Shown here in pieces: positions 55,478-64,000 of a stretch of DNA of 64,000 nucleotides. The stretch spans positions 248,001 through 312,000 of the forward strand of contig NZ_FONZ01000002.1 of the NCBI RefSeq assembly GCF_900113055.1. Direction: 5' to 3'. The DNA comes from Flavimobilis marinus (GTDB lineage Bacteria > Actinomycetota > Actinomycetes > Actinomycetales > Cellulomonadaceae). The stretch's first letter is position 1, and each line of letters begins with the position of its first letter. Made by a program: the position numbers and the translations under genes. Under the pieces are notes generated by a model. It was given only the letters and a program-made list of their open reading frames with translations, had not been told where the DNA came from and ran no database searches.

Positions 55478-56332
55478 TCAGCTCAGCCGGTAGGTGACGA
55501 AGCTCGGTCCGTGCTGGAACCCGATCCGCTCGTACATGCGCCATGCGGGCTCGTTCGCGGTGTACACGCCGAGGGAGGCGAACGCGCAGCCCTCCGCGAG
55601 GAGGTCCCGGACGGCGACGGAGAGGAGCTGCTTGCCGAGCCCGCGCCCGCGCGCGGCCGGATCGACCCCGAGCGACGACAGGTGCGGCGCGCCGCCGTCG
55701 GCGACGTGCAGCGCGGAGATGACGCCGAGCAGGCGACCGGAGTCGCGCACGCCCCACCAGCCGAGCGCCTGGGTGGTGCACGGTCCTGCGCTCGCGTCGG
55801 GGAACGCCCGCTCGAGGCACTCGCCGATCTCGTCGGCCACGGGACCGTCGGCCGGCCCGGTGGTCAGTCGGCCGAGGGAGAGCCCAATGTCGCTCGCGCG
55901 GCCCGGGCTGACGAGGGGGCCCACCGCCAGCGGGCTGTCGGCCCACATCCACTTCCAGCGGCTCTCGGCCGCGGGCAGGCCCAGGTCGGCGTGCACCCGC
56001 TCACCGACCGCCCCGGCGAACGTGCCGTCCTCGACGAACACCCGGCGCACGGTCGCGAAGGGGTCCACCTCCGCGCGGACGACGCTCGCGTCCCCCCGCA
56101 CGACGTCGCGTAGCAGCCCGGCGATCCGCTCAGGGTCGCCCAGGCCCAGCAGGTAGTCGATGCGATCGGGGTCCTCCGGCGGGTCCGAGGGGCGCGCCGC
56201 AGGACCGATGACGAGCACGCACGCGTCGGCGTCGGCGTGCACCCAGCGCACCGGCGCCCCGGCGAACTCGCCGTTGAGGTACGGCGAGCGCGACCAGGGC
56301 GCCGGGAGCACTGCGAGATTCGAGGCGAGCAC
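55478..56332 (-). CDS. GNAT-family N-acetyltransferase
   Basis: A 284-residue protein. The acetyl-CoA-binding motif A is in the C-terminal domain (SSLGVDPAARGRGLGKQLLSVAVRDLL, about 220-245), followed by FASLGVYTANEPAWRMYERIGF. The N-terminal half (about 1-140) is a poorly conserved GNAT-like domain, so this may be a two-domain enzyme. The substrate is unknown. The GTG start lies one base after the aspS stop, indicating co-transcription with aspS. It is convergent with the MMPL gene. Confidence 0.85.
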   Translation of the reverse strand: MLASNLAVLPAPWSRSPYLNGEFAGAPVRWVHADADACVLVIGPAARPSDPPEDPDRIDYLLGLGDPERIAGLLRDVVRGDASVVRAEVDPFATVRRVFVEDGTFAGAVGERVHADLGLPAAESRWKWMWADSPLAVGPLVSPGRASDIGLSLGRLTTGPADGPVADEIGECLERAFPDASAGPCTTQALGWWGVRDSGRLLGVISALHVADGGAPHLSSLGVDPAARGRGLGKQLLSVAVRDLLAEGCAFASLGVYTANEPAWRMYERIGFQHGPSFVTYRLS

Positions 56333-56333
56333 C

Positions 56334-58130
56334 TCAGACAGCGGAGGTCTCCCCTGCCGGAGCCTCGGCCTTGGGCGCCGGAGCGTCGACCCCGGCCTCC
56401 TTGCGCTGCTGCGCGGTGATCGGGGCGGGCGCCTGCGTGAGCGGGTCGAACCCGCCGCCGGACTTCGGGAACGCGATGACCTCGCGGATCGAGTCGGACT
56501 TCGTCAGCAGGGCCACGATGCGGTCCCACCCGAAGGCGATGCCGCCGTGCGGGGGCGCGCCGAACGCGAAGGCGTCGAGCAGGAAGCCGAACTTCTCCTG
56601 CGCCTCCTCCTCGCCGATCCCCATGATCCGGAACACCCGCTCCTGCACGTCCCGGCGGTGGATACGGATCGAGCCGCCACCGATCTCGTTGCCGTTGCAG
56701 ACGATGTCGTACGCGTAGGCGAGCGCCTCGCCCGGGTTCTGCTCAAACGTGTCGATCCACTCGGGCGTGGGGGACGTGAACGCGTGGTGCACGGCGGTCC
56801 AGGCGCCCTGGCCGACAGCGACGTCGTCGTCCTCGCCCGTGGGCTTGAACAGGGGCGCGTCGACGACCCAGACGAACGCCCAGGCGTCCTCGTCGATCAG
56901 ACCGGCCTTCTTGCCGATCTCCAGGCGCGCCGCACCCAGGAGCGCACGAGCCTCGGTCGGCTTGCCGGCAGCGAAGAACACGGCGTCGCCCGGCTTCGCG
57001 CCCGTGGCCTGGGCGAGCCCGGCGCGCTCGTCGTCGGACAGGTTCTTGGCCACCGGGCCGCCGAGCTCGCCGTCCTCGGTGAACGTGACGTACGCGAGGC
57101 CCTTGGCGCCGCGCTGCTTCGCCCACTCCTGCCAGGCGTCGAACCCGCGACGCGGGGTGGCCGCCCCACCGGGCATGACCACGGCGCCGACGTACGGTGC
57201 CTGGAAGACGCGGAAGGGCGTGCTCGCGAAGTACTCGGTGAGCTCGACCAGCTCGTTGCCGAACCGCAGGTCAGGCTTGTCCGAGCCGTAGCGCTCCATG
57301 GCGTCCTTGAACGTCATGCGCGGGATGGGCGTGGGGATGGTGTAGCCGATCAGGTCCCACAGGGAGACGAGGATCTTCTCCGCGACCGCGATCACGTCGT
57401 CCTGCTCGACGAAGCTCATCTCGACGTCGAGCTGGGTGAACTCCGGCTGGCGGTCCGCACGGAAGTCTTCGTCGCGGTAGCAGCGGGCGATCTGGTAGTA
57501 GCGCTCCATCCCCGCAACCATGAGCAGCTGCTTGAACAGCTGCGGCGACTGCGGCAGGGCGTACCAGGACCCGGGCGCGAGCCGCGCGGGGACCAGGAAG
57601 TCGCGGGCGCCCTCGGGCGTCGAGCGCGTGAGCGTGGGCGTCTCGATCTCGACGAAGTCCTCGGCCTCGAGCACGCGGCGCGCAGCGGCGCTCACCTTGG
57701 AGCGCAGGCGCAGCGCAGCAGCGGGGGCAGGACGGCGCAGGTCCAGGTAGCGGTGCTTGAGCCGAGCCTCCTCACCGATCGTCTCGGTGCCGTCGAGCGC
57801 GGTGGACACCTGGAACGGCAGGGGCGCGGACTCGTTGAGCACGACGACGTCGTTCGCCACGACCTCGATCTGACCGGTCGCGAGGTTGGTGTTCTCGTTG
57901 CCGTCGGGGCGCTTAGACACCGTGCCGGTCACCTGCAGGACGTACTCCGCGCGCAGCGGGTGGGCTACCGCCTCGTCCCGGATCACGACCTGGGCGACGC
58001 CCGACGCGTCCCGCAGGTCGATGAAGGCGACGCCGCCGTGATCGCGCCGACGGTCCACCCACCCGGAGAGGGTGACGGTCTGACCGATCTGCTCGGTCCC
58101 CAGGGAACCGGCGGTGTGAGTGCGAAGCAC
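56334..58130 (-). CDS. aspS: Aspartyl-tRNA synthetase
   Basis: A 598-residue class IIb synthetase. The N-terminal anticodon-binding OB fold begins [39 protein letters not shown]. Motif 2 ([21 protein letters not shown]), the bacterial GAD insertion (about 290-400) and motif 3 ([14 protein letters not shown]) are present. The start is GTG at 58130, with GAAGGA upstream; the much longer in-frame extension is out of any coding context. No GatCAB-type marker is visible, so discrimination between tRNA-Asp and tRNA-Asn cannot be judged. The last 40 residues are Ala/Pro/Lys-rich. Confidence 0.96.
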   Translation of the reverse strand: MLRTHTAGSLGTEQIGQTVTLSGWVDRRRDHGGVAFIDLRDASGVAQVVIRDEAVAHPLRAEYVLQVTGTVSKRPDGNENTNLATGQIEVVANDVVVLNESAPLPFQVSTALDGTETIGEEARLKHRYLDLRRPAPAAALRLRSKVSAAARRVLEAEDFVEIETPTLTRSTPEGARDFLVPARLAPGSWYALPQSPQLFKQLLMVAGMERYYQIARCYRDEDFRADRQPEFTQLDVEMSFVEQDDVIAVAEKILVSLWDLIGYTIPTPIPRMTFKDAMERYGSDKPDLRFGNELVELTEYFASTPFRVFQAPYVGAVVMPGGAATPRRGFDAWQEWAKQRGAKGLAYVTFTEDGELGGPVAKNLSDDERAGLAQATGAKPGDAVFFAAGKPTEARALLGAARLEIGKKAGLIDEDAWAFVWVVDAPLFKPTGEDDDVAVGQGAWTAVHHAFTSPTPEWIDTFEQNPGEALAYAYDIVCNGNEIGGGSIRIHRRDVQERVFRIMGIGEEEAQEKFGFLLDAFAFGAPPHGGIAFGWDRIVALLTKSDSIREVIAFPKSGGGFDPLTQAPAPITAQQRKEAGVDAPAPKAEAPAGETSAV

Positions 58131-58279
58131 GAAGAAGTCCTTCCGAACTGCGATGACGGGTGCCCGGCGTGGTCTGCGCCGGGCGCGGCACGAGGCGCGC
58201 CAGACAAGTCTAGACGTAGGCTCGAGCACACCCGAGCGCCGTGCGGCGCCCCCGCACCCAGGAGCACCCAGGAGCCCTG

Positions 58280-58742
58280 ATGGCACGTCAGATCGCCACG
58301 AACACGTCCGTCTCCCGCGCCGAGCTCGAGGACTTCCTGCGCACGAGGCACCGCGCGGTCCTCCTGACGACGCGCGCCGACGGCTCCCCCCCAGCTCTCC
58401 CCCGTCGCGTGCGGGCTCGACGGCGCCGGCCGGCTCGTCGTCTCGACCTATCCCGACCGCGCCAAGGCCGTCAACCTGCGCGCCCGCCCCGCGGCGTCGG
58501 CGTGCGTGGTCTCCGACGACTGGGACGGCCCGTGGGTCCAGGTGTCCGGCACCGCCGAGGTGCTGGACCTGCCGGACTCGGTCGAGCCCTTGGTCGAGTA
58601 CTTCCGCTCGATCGCCGGGGAGCACCCCGACTGGGACGAGTACCGGGAGGCGATGCGCACCCAGGGCAAGTCCCTCGTCCGGCTCACGATCGAGCGCTGG
58701 GGACCCGTCGCGACCGGAGGCTTCCCCGCGTACCTCGCCTGA
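58280..58742 (+). pseudogene. F420-dependent PPOX-class oxidoreductase, frameshifted
   Basis: The gene reads as a PPOX-class F420 oxidoreductase in two frames. The first frame gives [19 protein letters not shown] through TTRADGSP (ATG 58280, AGGAG upstream). The second gives [27 protein letters not shown] through [15 protein letters not shown] (stop at 58742). A run of seven C at 58386-58392 joins them; six C would restore one frame of 153 residues reading [14 protein letters not shown]. The family reduces small organic molecules using F420H2. The shift may be a real mutation, a phase-variable tract, or a sequencing error. The gene is divergent from aspS and lies just upstream of the TPP riboswitch. 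Confidence 0.85.
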
Positions 58743-58826
58743 CGCCCGCGCCGTCCAGCAGATGGACGGCCCGCGGGCCGAGCCTGGCGGGGGCGTGCCG
58801 GCGCTGCTAGCGTCGGCGTCACCAAG

Positions 58827-58925
58827 CCTCCGGGGAGCGCACGAGCGCTGAGAGTGCGGGCCGGACTCACGTCCCACCCGCAGACCCGTGGAACCTGATC
58901 TGGTCAGTACCAGCGTAGGGAGCAG
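58827..58925 (+). ncRNA. TPP riboswitch (thi box)
   Basis: Shows the hallmark thi-box blocks in order: GGGGAGCGC, GCTGAGAGTGCGG (CUGAGA core), then GACCCGTGGAACCTGATC and TGGTCAGTACCAGCGTAGGGAG. CTCC near 58828 pairs with GGAG at the 3' end to close P1. It precedes the ykoFEDC genes, so it should shut off thiamine-precursor uptake when thiamine pyrophosphate is abundant. The 112 bases up to the ykoF start must hold the expression platform; it is GC-rich and a clear terminator was not resolved, so translation control is possible. Confidence 0.95.
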
Positions 58926-59037
58926 GGCTGCAGCTCCAGCGTGCGTCCGCGTCAGCGGGGGCACGGCCCCGGCGTGCGTCGGGGGTCGGGGCTCGCGTCT
59001 GCACACCCCCGGGGGCGTCGACGCGAAAGGTCTTCCG

Positions 59038-59685
59038 ATGACGCCCTCCGCCCCCACCCGCCCCGACGAGCACGGCATCGGAGCGCGCCTCACCGCCTCG
59101 GTGATGCGTGACGACTACGTCGCCGTCCTCAGCGACGCGCTCCTCGCCGCCGGTGCCCAGGCCGACCTCACCACGATCGAGACCGACCACGTCTCGACCT
59201 TCGTTCGCGGCGACGAGGACGCCCTGCTGCGCTACACCGGCGCCGTCGTCGCTGAGCTCGCGGCGACCGGCGCGCACGCGATGGTGCACCTGCTGCTGTC
59301 CCGGGGGTGCCCCGGGGAGGTCGCATGCTCCCCGACGGACGTCTGCGAGCGGTCACCGCGCACGGTGGCACCGCTGCCGCCGACCGGCCACGAGGTCGCC
59401 GCCCAGTGGTCGTTGTACCCGCTCAGCGACCAGCACATGGACGCGATCGAGGAGGCGATCGCCGACGTGCGGGGTGCGGGCCTGGTCACGACGCCGCGGC
59501 ACTACGTGACGGAGCACGTCGGCGACGCAGGCGAGGTCCTCACCGCAATCGTCCAGGGCTGGCTCTGGGCGGGCCGCGGCGTGGCGCACACGGTCGCGCA
59601 CGCCACCGTGTCGATCAACCACCCGAGCACCGACGACCTCCGGGCCAGCATCGCCGCCCACCAGCGCTACGAGGACGCACGATGA
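59038..59685 (+). CDS. ykoF: YkoF thiamine/HMP-binding protein
   Basis: A 215-residue cytoplasmic-type protein with two tandem YkoF domains. The first contains [46 protein letters not shown] and GCPGEVACS; the second contains [29 protein letters not shown]-like [12 protein letters not shown] and [10 protein letters not shown]. YkoF of Bacillus binds thiamine and hydroxymethylpyrimidine and helps the YkoEDC transporter. ATG at 59038 has AAAGG upstream; it overlaps ykoE by four bases. Confidence 0.93.
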   Translation: MTPSAPTRPDEHGIGARLTASVMRDDYVAVLSDALLAAGAQADLTTIETDHVSTFVRGDEDALLRYTGAVVAELAATGAHAMVHLLLSRGCPGEVACSPTDVCERSPRTVAPLPPTGHEVAAQWSLYPLSDQHMDAIEEAIADVRGAGLVTTPRHYVTEHVGDAGEVLTAIVQGWLWAGRGVAHTVAHATVSINHPSTDDLRASIAAHQRYEDAR

Positions 59686-60272
59686 GGGCCCGCCTCGCCC
59701 TGCACGAGCTGGTCCTCCTCGCGGTGCTCGGGGCCGTGTTCGGGTTCCTCTACTGGGCCTTCGTCCAGGCCTGGTACGCGCTTCAGGTGGCGATGGGCCC
59801 GCTCGGGGACGTCGCCCAGAACGTACTCGCGGGCGCGTGGATCGTGGTCGCTCCCCTGGCGCTCTACATCGTGCGGAAGCCGGGGGTCGGCGTCGTCGCC
59901 GAGCTCATGGCCGCGATCATCGAGGTCGTGTTCCTGGGCTCCCCCGTCGGCGCGCCCCTCCTGCTCGCGGCGTTCGTCCAGGGCGCGAGCGCCGAGGTCG
60001 CGTTCACGGCCACGCGCTACCGCCGGTACGGGTGGCCCGTCTTCGTCGCCAGCGGGCTGAGCGCGGGATTCCTGACCTTCGCCTACAACATGGTGCGCCA
60101 GGGCTGGTGGGGACAGGAGCACCTCGAGCTCCGCCTGCTCCTCACGGTGGTGTCCTGCGTGCTCCTGAGCGGTGTGGCGGCGAAGCTGCTCGGGGACGCG
60201 CTGGCACGGACCGGCGTGCTGGACAACCATGCGATCGTCCGCGACCGCACGCCTGAACCGGTAGGCGCATGA
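59682..60272 (+). CDS. ykoE: YkoE, substrate-binding (S) component of ECF transporter
   Basis: A 196-residue integral membrane protein with about six helices. YkoE features include ALHELVLLAVLGAVFGFLYW, GVGVVAELMAAIIEVVFLGSPVGAP and the GxSAEVAF region. It binds a thiamine precursor, most likely hydroxymethylpyrimidine. The start overlaps ykoF (ATGA) and its stop overlaps ykoD, so the four genes are translationally coupled under the TPP riboswitch. Confidence 0.93.
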   Translation: MRARLALHELVLLAVLGAVFGFLYWAFVQAWYALQVAMGPLGDVAQNVLAGAWIVVAPLALYIVRKPGVGVVAELMAAIIEVVFLGSPVGAPLLLAAFVQGASAEVAFTATRYRRYGWPVFVASGLSAGFLTFAYNMVRQGWWGQEHLELRLLLTVVSCVLLSGVAAKLLGDALARTGVLDNHAIVRDRTPEPVGA

Positions 60273-61777
60273 CGCCGGTCAGCGCACGGGACCTGACCGT
60301 CCGCTTCCCGCGCCGTCCGCACCCGTCGCTGCAGGGGGTGGACCTCGACGTGGCGTCAGGCGGACAGCACCTGCTCCTGGGCCCCTCGGGCGCGGGGAAG
60401 TCCACGCTGCTCCGGGTCCTCGCCGGGGTCGTCCCAGGCACGGTGCACGCCGAGGTCACAGGGTCCGTCACGACCACGGGATCGGTGGGCTACGTGCAGC
60501 AGAACCCGCACGACGCGCTGTGCCTCCCGGACGTGGACAGCGAGGTCGGGTTCGCGCTGGAGTGCGCGGGCGTGCCGACCTCCGAGGCCCGCGCCCGCGT
60601 CCCGGCCGCGCTGGCGGCGGTCGGCGCGGCGCACCTGCGCGACCGCGACCCGGCGACGCTCTCGGGCGGCGAGGCGCAGCGGGTCGCCCTGGCGGCCGTG
60701 CTCGTGGGGGACCCGGACGTCGTCGTCGTCGACGAGCCGACGGCGATGCTCGACCCCGCCGCTGCCCGCGGCGTGGCCGGTCTCGTGGCCCGGCGCGGGC
60801 GCGCGGCCGTGGTCCTGGCCGAGCACCGGCTGGACCTCGGTGCGCCGCTGCCGGACGCGGTGACGGTGCTGGACGCGCAGGGGCGCGTGGTGGCGTGCGG
60901 GCCGACCAGGCACGTGCTGGCGGACACGCACGCGGTGCTCGAGGCACAGGGCTGCTGGCTGCCGATGAGCGTCCGCGCCGCGGTGCACGGGCACGCTGCG
61001 GCCCTCGCGCTCCCGCACACCTACCGGCGGGAACGGCGGCTCGCCCCAGGAGCTGCGCTGCTGGTGGCCGCGGGCATGGGAGTCCGCTCCCCCGACGGGG
61101 TCGACCTCGTGCGCGACGTCGACCTCACCCTCCGGGCGGGCACCGTCACCGCCGTGATCGGCGTCAACGGCGCGGGCAAGTCGACCCTGCTGCGCGCGGT
61201 CAGCGCCGTGGTCCCCACGAAGGGCACCGTGCGCGGCGGGCGCGTCGCGTACGTGGCCCAGGACCCCGAGCACCAGTTCCTGGGTCGCACCGCGGGCGCG
61301 GACGCGGCGCTCGGCGCGACCCGAGACGTCGCCGAGGTCCTCGCCACGTTCGATCTCACCGACCACGCGGACCGGGACCCCTTCCGCCTGTCGGGCGGCG
61401 AGCAGCGGCGCCTCGCGCTCGCCGGTGCGGTCGCCTCCGGCCGGGACGTGATCGCGCTCGACGAGCCCACGAGCGGGCTGGACCGGCGCCACGCCCGCGA
61501 CGTGCTCGCGGCGATCGACCGCCATGCCGCTGCCGGCGGAGCGGCGATCCTCACGTCGCACGACCTCACGCTGGTGGCTGAGAACGCCGACGACGTCGTC
61601 GTCCTGCACGAGGGCCGCCTCGTCGCGCGTGGCGCGCCCGACGACGTCCTGCACGACACCGTGCTCGGCCCCTTCGGCCTGACCGTCCCGGCGCTGCTGC
61701 ACGCTCGCCGCAGTGCCGGGCTGCGCGCCGACGGGACCCCGGCGCGGGACCGAGCGAACACGGCGGCCCGCTCGTGA
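60269..61777 (+). CDS. ykoD: YkoD, double ATPase of ECF transporter
   Basis: A 502-residue protein with two ABC ATPase domains in tandem. The first has Walker A GPSGAGKST, signature LSGGEAQRVALA and Walker B VVVVDEPTAMLD. The second has GVNGAGKST, LSGGEQRRLALA and VIALDEPTSGLD. Fusing both ATPases is the YkoD arrangement. It powers YkoE and YkoC. The start overlaps ykoE and the stop overlaps ykoC. Confidence 0.95.
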   Translation: MTPVSARDLTVRFPRRPHPSLQGVDLDVASGGQHLLLGPSGAGKSTLLRVLAGVVPGTVHAEVTGSVTTTGSVGYVQQNPHDALCLPDVDSEVGFALECAGVPTSEARARVPAALAAVGAAHLRDRDPATLSGGEAQRVALAAVLVGDPDVVVVDEPTAMLDPAAARGVAGLVARRGRAAVVLAEHRLDLGAPLPDAVTVLDAQGRVVACGPTRHVLADTHAVLEAQGCWLPMSVRAAVHGHAAALALPHTYRRERRLAPGAALLVAAGMGVRSPDGVDLVRDVDLTLRAGTVTAVIGVNGAGKSTLLRAVSAVVPTKGTVRGGRVAYVAQDPEHQFLGRTAGADAALGATRDVAEVLATFDLTDHADRDPFRLSGGEQRRLALAGAVASGRDVIALDEPTSGLDRRHARDVLAAIDRHAAAGGAAILTSHDLTLVAENADDVVVLHEGRLVARGAPDDVLHDTVLGPFGLTVPALLHARRSAGLRADGTPARDRANTAARS

Positions 61778-62547
61778 GCCGCGCGGCGCCGCCCCTCGAG
61801 CCGTGGCTGCGGGAGCGCGACCCTGCGGTCAAGCTCGGGCTTGCGCTCGCCGTGTCGACCGCGGTGCTGCCGCTGACCGACCCGGTGACGACGTCGTCGT
61901 TGTACCTGCTGGCACTGGCGGCCACCCTGCTCGCTGTGCCCGCGCGCGTCGTCGTGCGGGCGCACGCCGCCTTCGCGCCCTTCGTGGTCGGGATCGTGGT
62001 GGTCAACGTGCTCACGCGTCCGGGCCCGTCGCTGACCCTCGCCGGACTGGACATCAGCCGCCACGGGCTCGCGGTCGGGGTCGCCCTCGCGGCGCGCGCC
62101 CTGCTGATCGCGACGATCGCGCTCGCCGTGACGCGCACCAGCGAGCCCGCCGCGACCATCCTCAGCCTCCGCGACCGTGCGCGGCTCCCCGCCGAGGCCG
62201 CCTATGCGCTGCTCACCGCGAGCCGTGTCCTCGCCGGCCTGCCGGCCGTGTGGCACTCGATCCGCACCGCCCAGGCCTCGCGCCTGCCGCGCGGTGGACG
62301 CGGTCCCCGTGCCCTGGGGCGCGCGGCGTTCACGCTCCTGGTCACCAGCCTGCGCCGGAGCGAACGGATGGCGATCTCGCTGGAGACGCGCGGTCTGGGA
62401 ACCGGCCCCGGGGCCGCCGCAGCGCCGCCTCCGCTGACGGCGGGCGACCGCTGGCTCGTCGTGGTCGTGGTGCTGGTCGGCGCCGTCGTCGTGGTCGCCG
62501 GTGCCCTCGGCGGCTGGCTGCGCGGTCCCGGCTACCTCACGGGGTGA
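61774..62547 (+). CDS. ykoC: YkoC, transmembrane (T) component of ECF transporter
   Basis: A 257-residue membrane protein of the EcfT/CbiQ fold, with about five helices and the coupling motif region AASRVLAGLPAVWHSIRTAQASRLPRG towards the C-terminal half; the Ala-Arg-Gly type coupling helices are represented by RTAQASR and RSERMAISLETRG. It transmits ATP hydrolysis in YkoD to YkoE. GTG at 61774 overlaps the ykoD stop (GTGA). The gene is followed at three bases by the convergent lipoprotein gene; no hairpin separates them. Confidence 0.92.
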   Translation: MSRAAPPLEPWLRERDPAVKLGLALAVSTAVLPLTDPVTTSSLYLLALAATLLAVPARVVVRAHAAFAPFVVGIVVVNVLTRPGPSLTLAGLDISRHGLAVGVALAARALLIATIALAVTRTSEPAATILSLRDRARLPAEAAYALLTASRVLAGLPAVWHSIRTAQASRLPRGGRGPRALGRAAFTLLVTSLRRSERMAISLETRGLGTGPGAAAAPPPLTAGDRWLVVVVVLVGAVVVVAGALGGWLRGPGYLTG

Positions 62548-62550
62548 CGG

Positions 62551-63438
62551 CTATTCCTCCATGACCTTCGGCTGGTACCGCACCGCTCGGTACTCGACGA
62601 TGTCGTCGAGCACGCTGGCGGGGTGGTAGGCGCGGAAGTCGGTGTTGCGCGCCGCGGCGGTCGTAGCCGGCAGCTCGAAGGTCGTGGTCTCGCCGACCTC
62701 GATCGCCACGGACTTGATCGCCTGGAACGTCGCCACGACCGTGCCGTCGGCGTCGATCCCCTGGATGTCGAAGTCATCGAACCGGATGGCCCCGACCGCC
62801 TCAGGCACGCCGGGCTTGACTGCCTTCTTCGTGATGGTCACGGGAAGCAACTCCGCACCGGGCTCACCAGTGATCTCACCGAAAGTGAAGTCTGCGTCGT
62901 AGTAGTCGTAGACCGGCGCAGACCTGACATAAGGAGCGGACACCGTGATCTCTTCCGTGGCGGGCGCGTCCTGTGTGTCTGCGGTGAACTCGAAACTGTT
63001 CTCCAAGTCGAGCAGCTGCACGTCTGTGCTGGCTCCGGGAGCAAGGACGAAGGTGCCGCCGTCGGTCACCTGGCTTCCGTCGCTCCCGTCGGCGACGAGG
63101 AGCACACCGATCGCGCACGTCACGTCGAGCGGATTCGTCATCGTCACCGGCACGTAGTGGCGCCACTCCTTGCCGTAGAAGTCGGCACCCTCGTCGTCTC
63201 CTGCGGTGACCTCTCCGATGGTGACGAATCGCTCGATCTCAGCCGTGTCCTCGATCTTCTGGTCCGGGCACGCGTCGGCACCAGTGTCTGAGTCCACAGG
63301 GGCGCCCGTGGTCGATGGAACGCCTGCCGTGGTCTCGGCCGTCCCACCGGGCGCGGCCGGTGCGTCTGTCGTGCCCCCCGAGCACCCAGTCAGGGCTGCG
63401 AGGATCGCGCCGGTAGCGACAAGGGTGCGCGGGTTCAT
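62551..63438 (-). CDS. Predicted lipoprotein of unknown function
   Basis: A 295-residue protein. The N-terminus MNPRTLVATGAILAALTGC has a lipobox (LTGC) with the lipidated Cys at position 19, then a Thr/Pro/Ala-rich linker to about residue 65. The remaining mature domain is beta-rich and acidic, with no family I recognise; a DYYDADFTFGEITGEPGAEL stretch is typical of the low-complexity style. ATG at 63438 has a good AGGAG seven bases upstream, which excludes the in-frame ATG at 63465. It lies just past hisS on the same strand. Confidence 0.75.
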   Translation of the reverse strand: MNPRTLVATGAILAALTGCSGGTTDAPAAPGGTAETTAGVPSTTGAPVDSDTGADACPDQKIEDTAEIERFVTIGEVTAGDDEGADFYGKEWRHYVPVTMTNPLDVTCAIGVLLVADGSDGSQVTDGGTFVLAPGASTDVQLLDLENSFEFTADTQDAPATEEITVSAPYVRSAPVYDYYDADFTFGEITGEPGAELLPVTITKKAVKPGVPEAVGAIRFDDFDIQGIDADGTVVATFQAIKSVAIEVGETTTFELPATTAAARNTDFRAYHPASVLDDIVEYRAVRYQPKVMEE

Positions 63439-63461
63439 GTGTGCTCCTACGGGTCGTAATC

Positions 63462-64000
63462 TCACGGGTTGACGGCACTCACGGTCGGCCAGAGGTCGGC
63501 GGCCGGAGGCATCCAGGAGGCGCGGTCGGCCGCCACCTGGTCGCCCGAGCGGATGTCCTTGACCTGGTCGGGTTGGGCCGGCACGACGGTGCCGTCCGCG
63601 CGGGTGGACTCGGTCGTCGCGGGGAACCAGACGAACGGCACGCCACGGCGGTCGGCGAACTTGATCTGCTTGCCGAACTTCGCGGCCGCGGGCGCCACCT
63701 CCGCGGGGATGCCCCGGGCGCGGAGCGCGGCGGCGATCGCGTCGGACTCGGCGCGCCCCTCCTCGGTGGTGACGGCGACGACGACGGCGGTCGGGACGGA
63801 GCGGGAGGCGCGCACGAGGTCCGCGTTGAGCAGGCGCGAGACGAGGCGGGACACGCCGATCGACAGACCCACGCCGGGGTACGTCGTCGTGCCGTCGGAG
63901 GCGAGCGTGTCGTAGCGCCCACCGGAGCAGATGGAGCCGAGCTGCTCGTGCCCGACGAGCACGGTCTCGTAGACCGAACCCGTGTAGTAGTCCAGGCCCC
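63462..64000 (-). CDS. hisS: Histidyl-tRNA synthetase, C-terminal part (gene runs off the window)
   Basis: Only the last part of the gene is in the window; the 5' end lies beyond base 64000. Encoded features are the histidine-binding motif GLDYYTGSVYE at the edge, motif 3 (GGRYDTLASDGTTTYPGVGLSIGVSRL) and a complete anticodon-binding domain with AAKFGKQIKFADRRGVPFVWF. This places it as a class II HisRS rather than HisZ. In many bacteria hisS precedes aspS; here the ykoFEDC genes, the frameshifted gene and the lipoprotein gene separate them. Confidence 0.93.
   Translation of the reverse strand, partial: GLDYYTGSVYETVLVGHEQLGSICSGGRYDTLASDGTTTYPGVGLSIGVSRLVSRLLNADLVRASRSVPTAVVVAVTTEEGRAESDAIAAALRARGIPAEVAPAAAKFGKQIKFADRRGVPFVWFPATTESTRADGTVVPAQPDQVKDIRSGDQVAADRASWMPPAADLWPTVSAVNP

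Noticed and set aside
58131-59093. N-terminal extension of aspS to 919 residues
   Set aside because: Would cover the frameshifted PPOX gene and the TPP riboswitch; GTG at 58130 gives normal length with a Shine-Dalgarno sequence.

Overview
The window is high-GC chromosomal DNA from an actinobacterium. It carries an mIHF gene next to gmk, an omega subunit/coaBC/metK/priA block, a pyr operon with the PH-like membrane gene between pyrC and carA, a conserved aro cluster, and a helicase-degenerate PriA. The gene order closely parallels two mycobacterial segments (pyrR to priA, and nusB/efp to hisS). Type IV pilus genes without a secretin, a subtilase, an F420-family oxidoreductase relic and sigma-28-like promoters fit a motile Micrococcales lineage such as Cellulomonadaceae. 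That last placement is an inference from gene content, not a proven identity.

Layout. 1-4.6 kb: a giant Leu/Gly heptad-repeat membrane protein with a CRP-like site upstream, and an OafA-type acyltransferase fused to an SGNH domain. 4.6-10.7 kb: priA, metK, coaBC, rpoZ, gmk and mihF, all on the minus strand. 10.7-19.7 kb: the complete de novo UMP operon pyrR-pyrB-pyrC-(PH-like)-carA-carB-pyrF, its genes overlapping by 1-4 bases, headed by an RNA hairpin that matches the PyrR recognition loop and abuts the pyrR Shine-Dalgarno. 19.7-22.6 kb: an acyl-CoA ligase behind a perfect TetR-type palindrome, then nusB and efp. 22.7-25.0 kb: a small plus-strand island (SatD-like regulator, partner membrane protein, DUF559 nuclease-like protein) bracketed by two copies of a related palindrome. 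25.0-28.4 kb: aroQ, aroB, aroK and aroC. 28.5-41.3 kb: a complete Gram-positive type IV pilus locus (pilO, N, M, D, three large minor pilins, two small pilins, pilC, T, B). 41.4-49.7 kb: aroE, mltG, ruvX, alaS, two small membrane genes, rpsD and rarA. 49.8-56.3 kb: a secreted subtilase, a divergent MMPL transporter and a GNAT enzyme. 56.3-64 kb: aspS, a frameshifted F420/PPOX oxidoreductase, a TPP riboswitch driving a ykoFEDC thiamine-precursor ECF transporter, a lipoprotein, and the 3' end of hisS.

Most genes are ordinary housekeeping. The most notable signal is regulatory. Four sites upstream of pilB, pilT, the small pilin pilA and pilM share TCA(A/C)-N16-GCCGAT(A/G)(A/G), which matches the FliA/WhiG (sigma-28) consensus, always with a 16-base spacer. 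This suggests that pilus assembly is co-regulated with flagellar motility or development. Other points worth checking are the PyrR-type leader hairpin, the palindromes around the SatD island, and a 7-C tract that breaks the PPOX gene.

No rRNA, tRNA, CRISPR array, transposase or prophage gene was seen.
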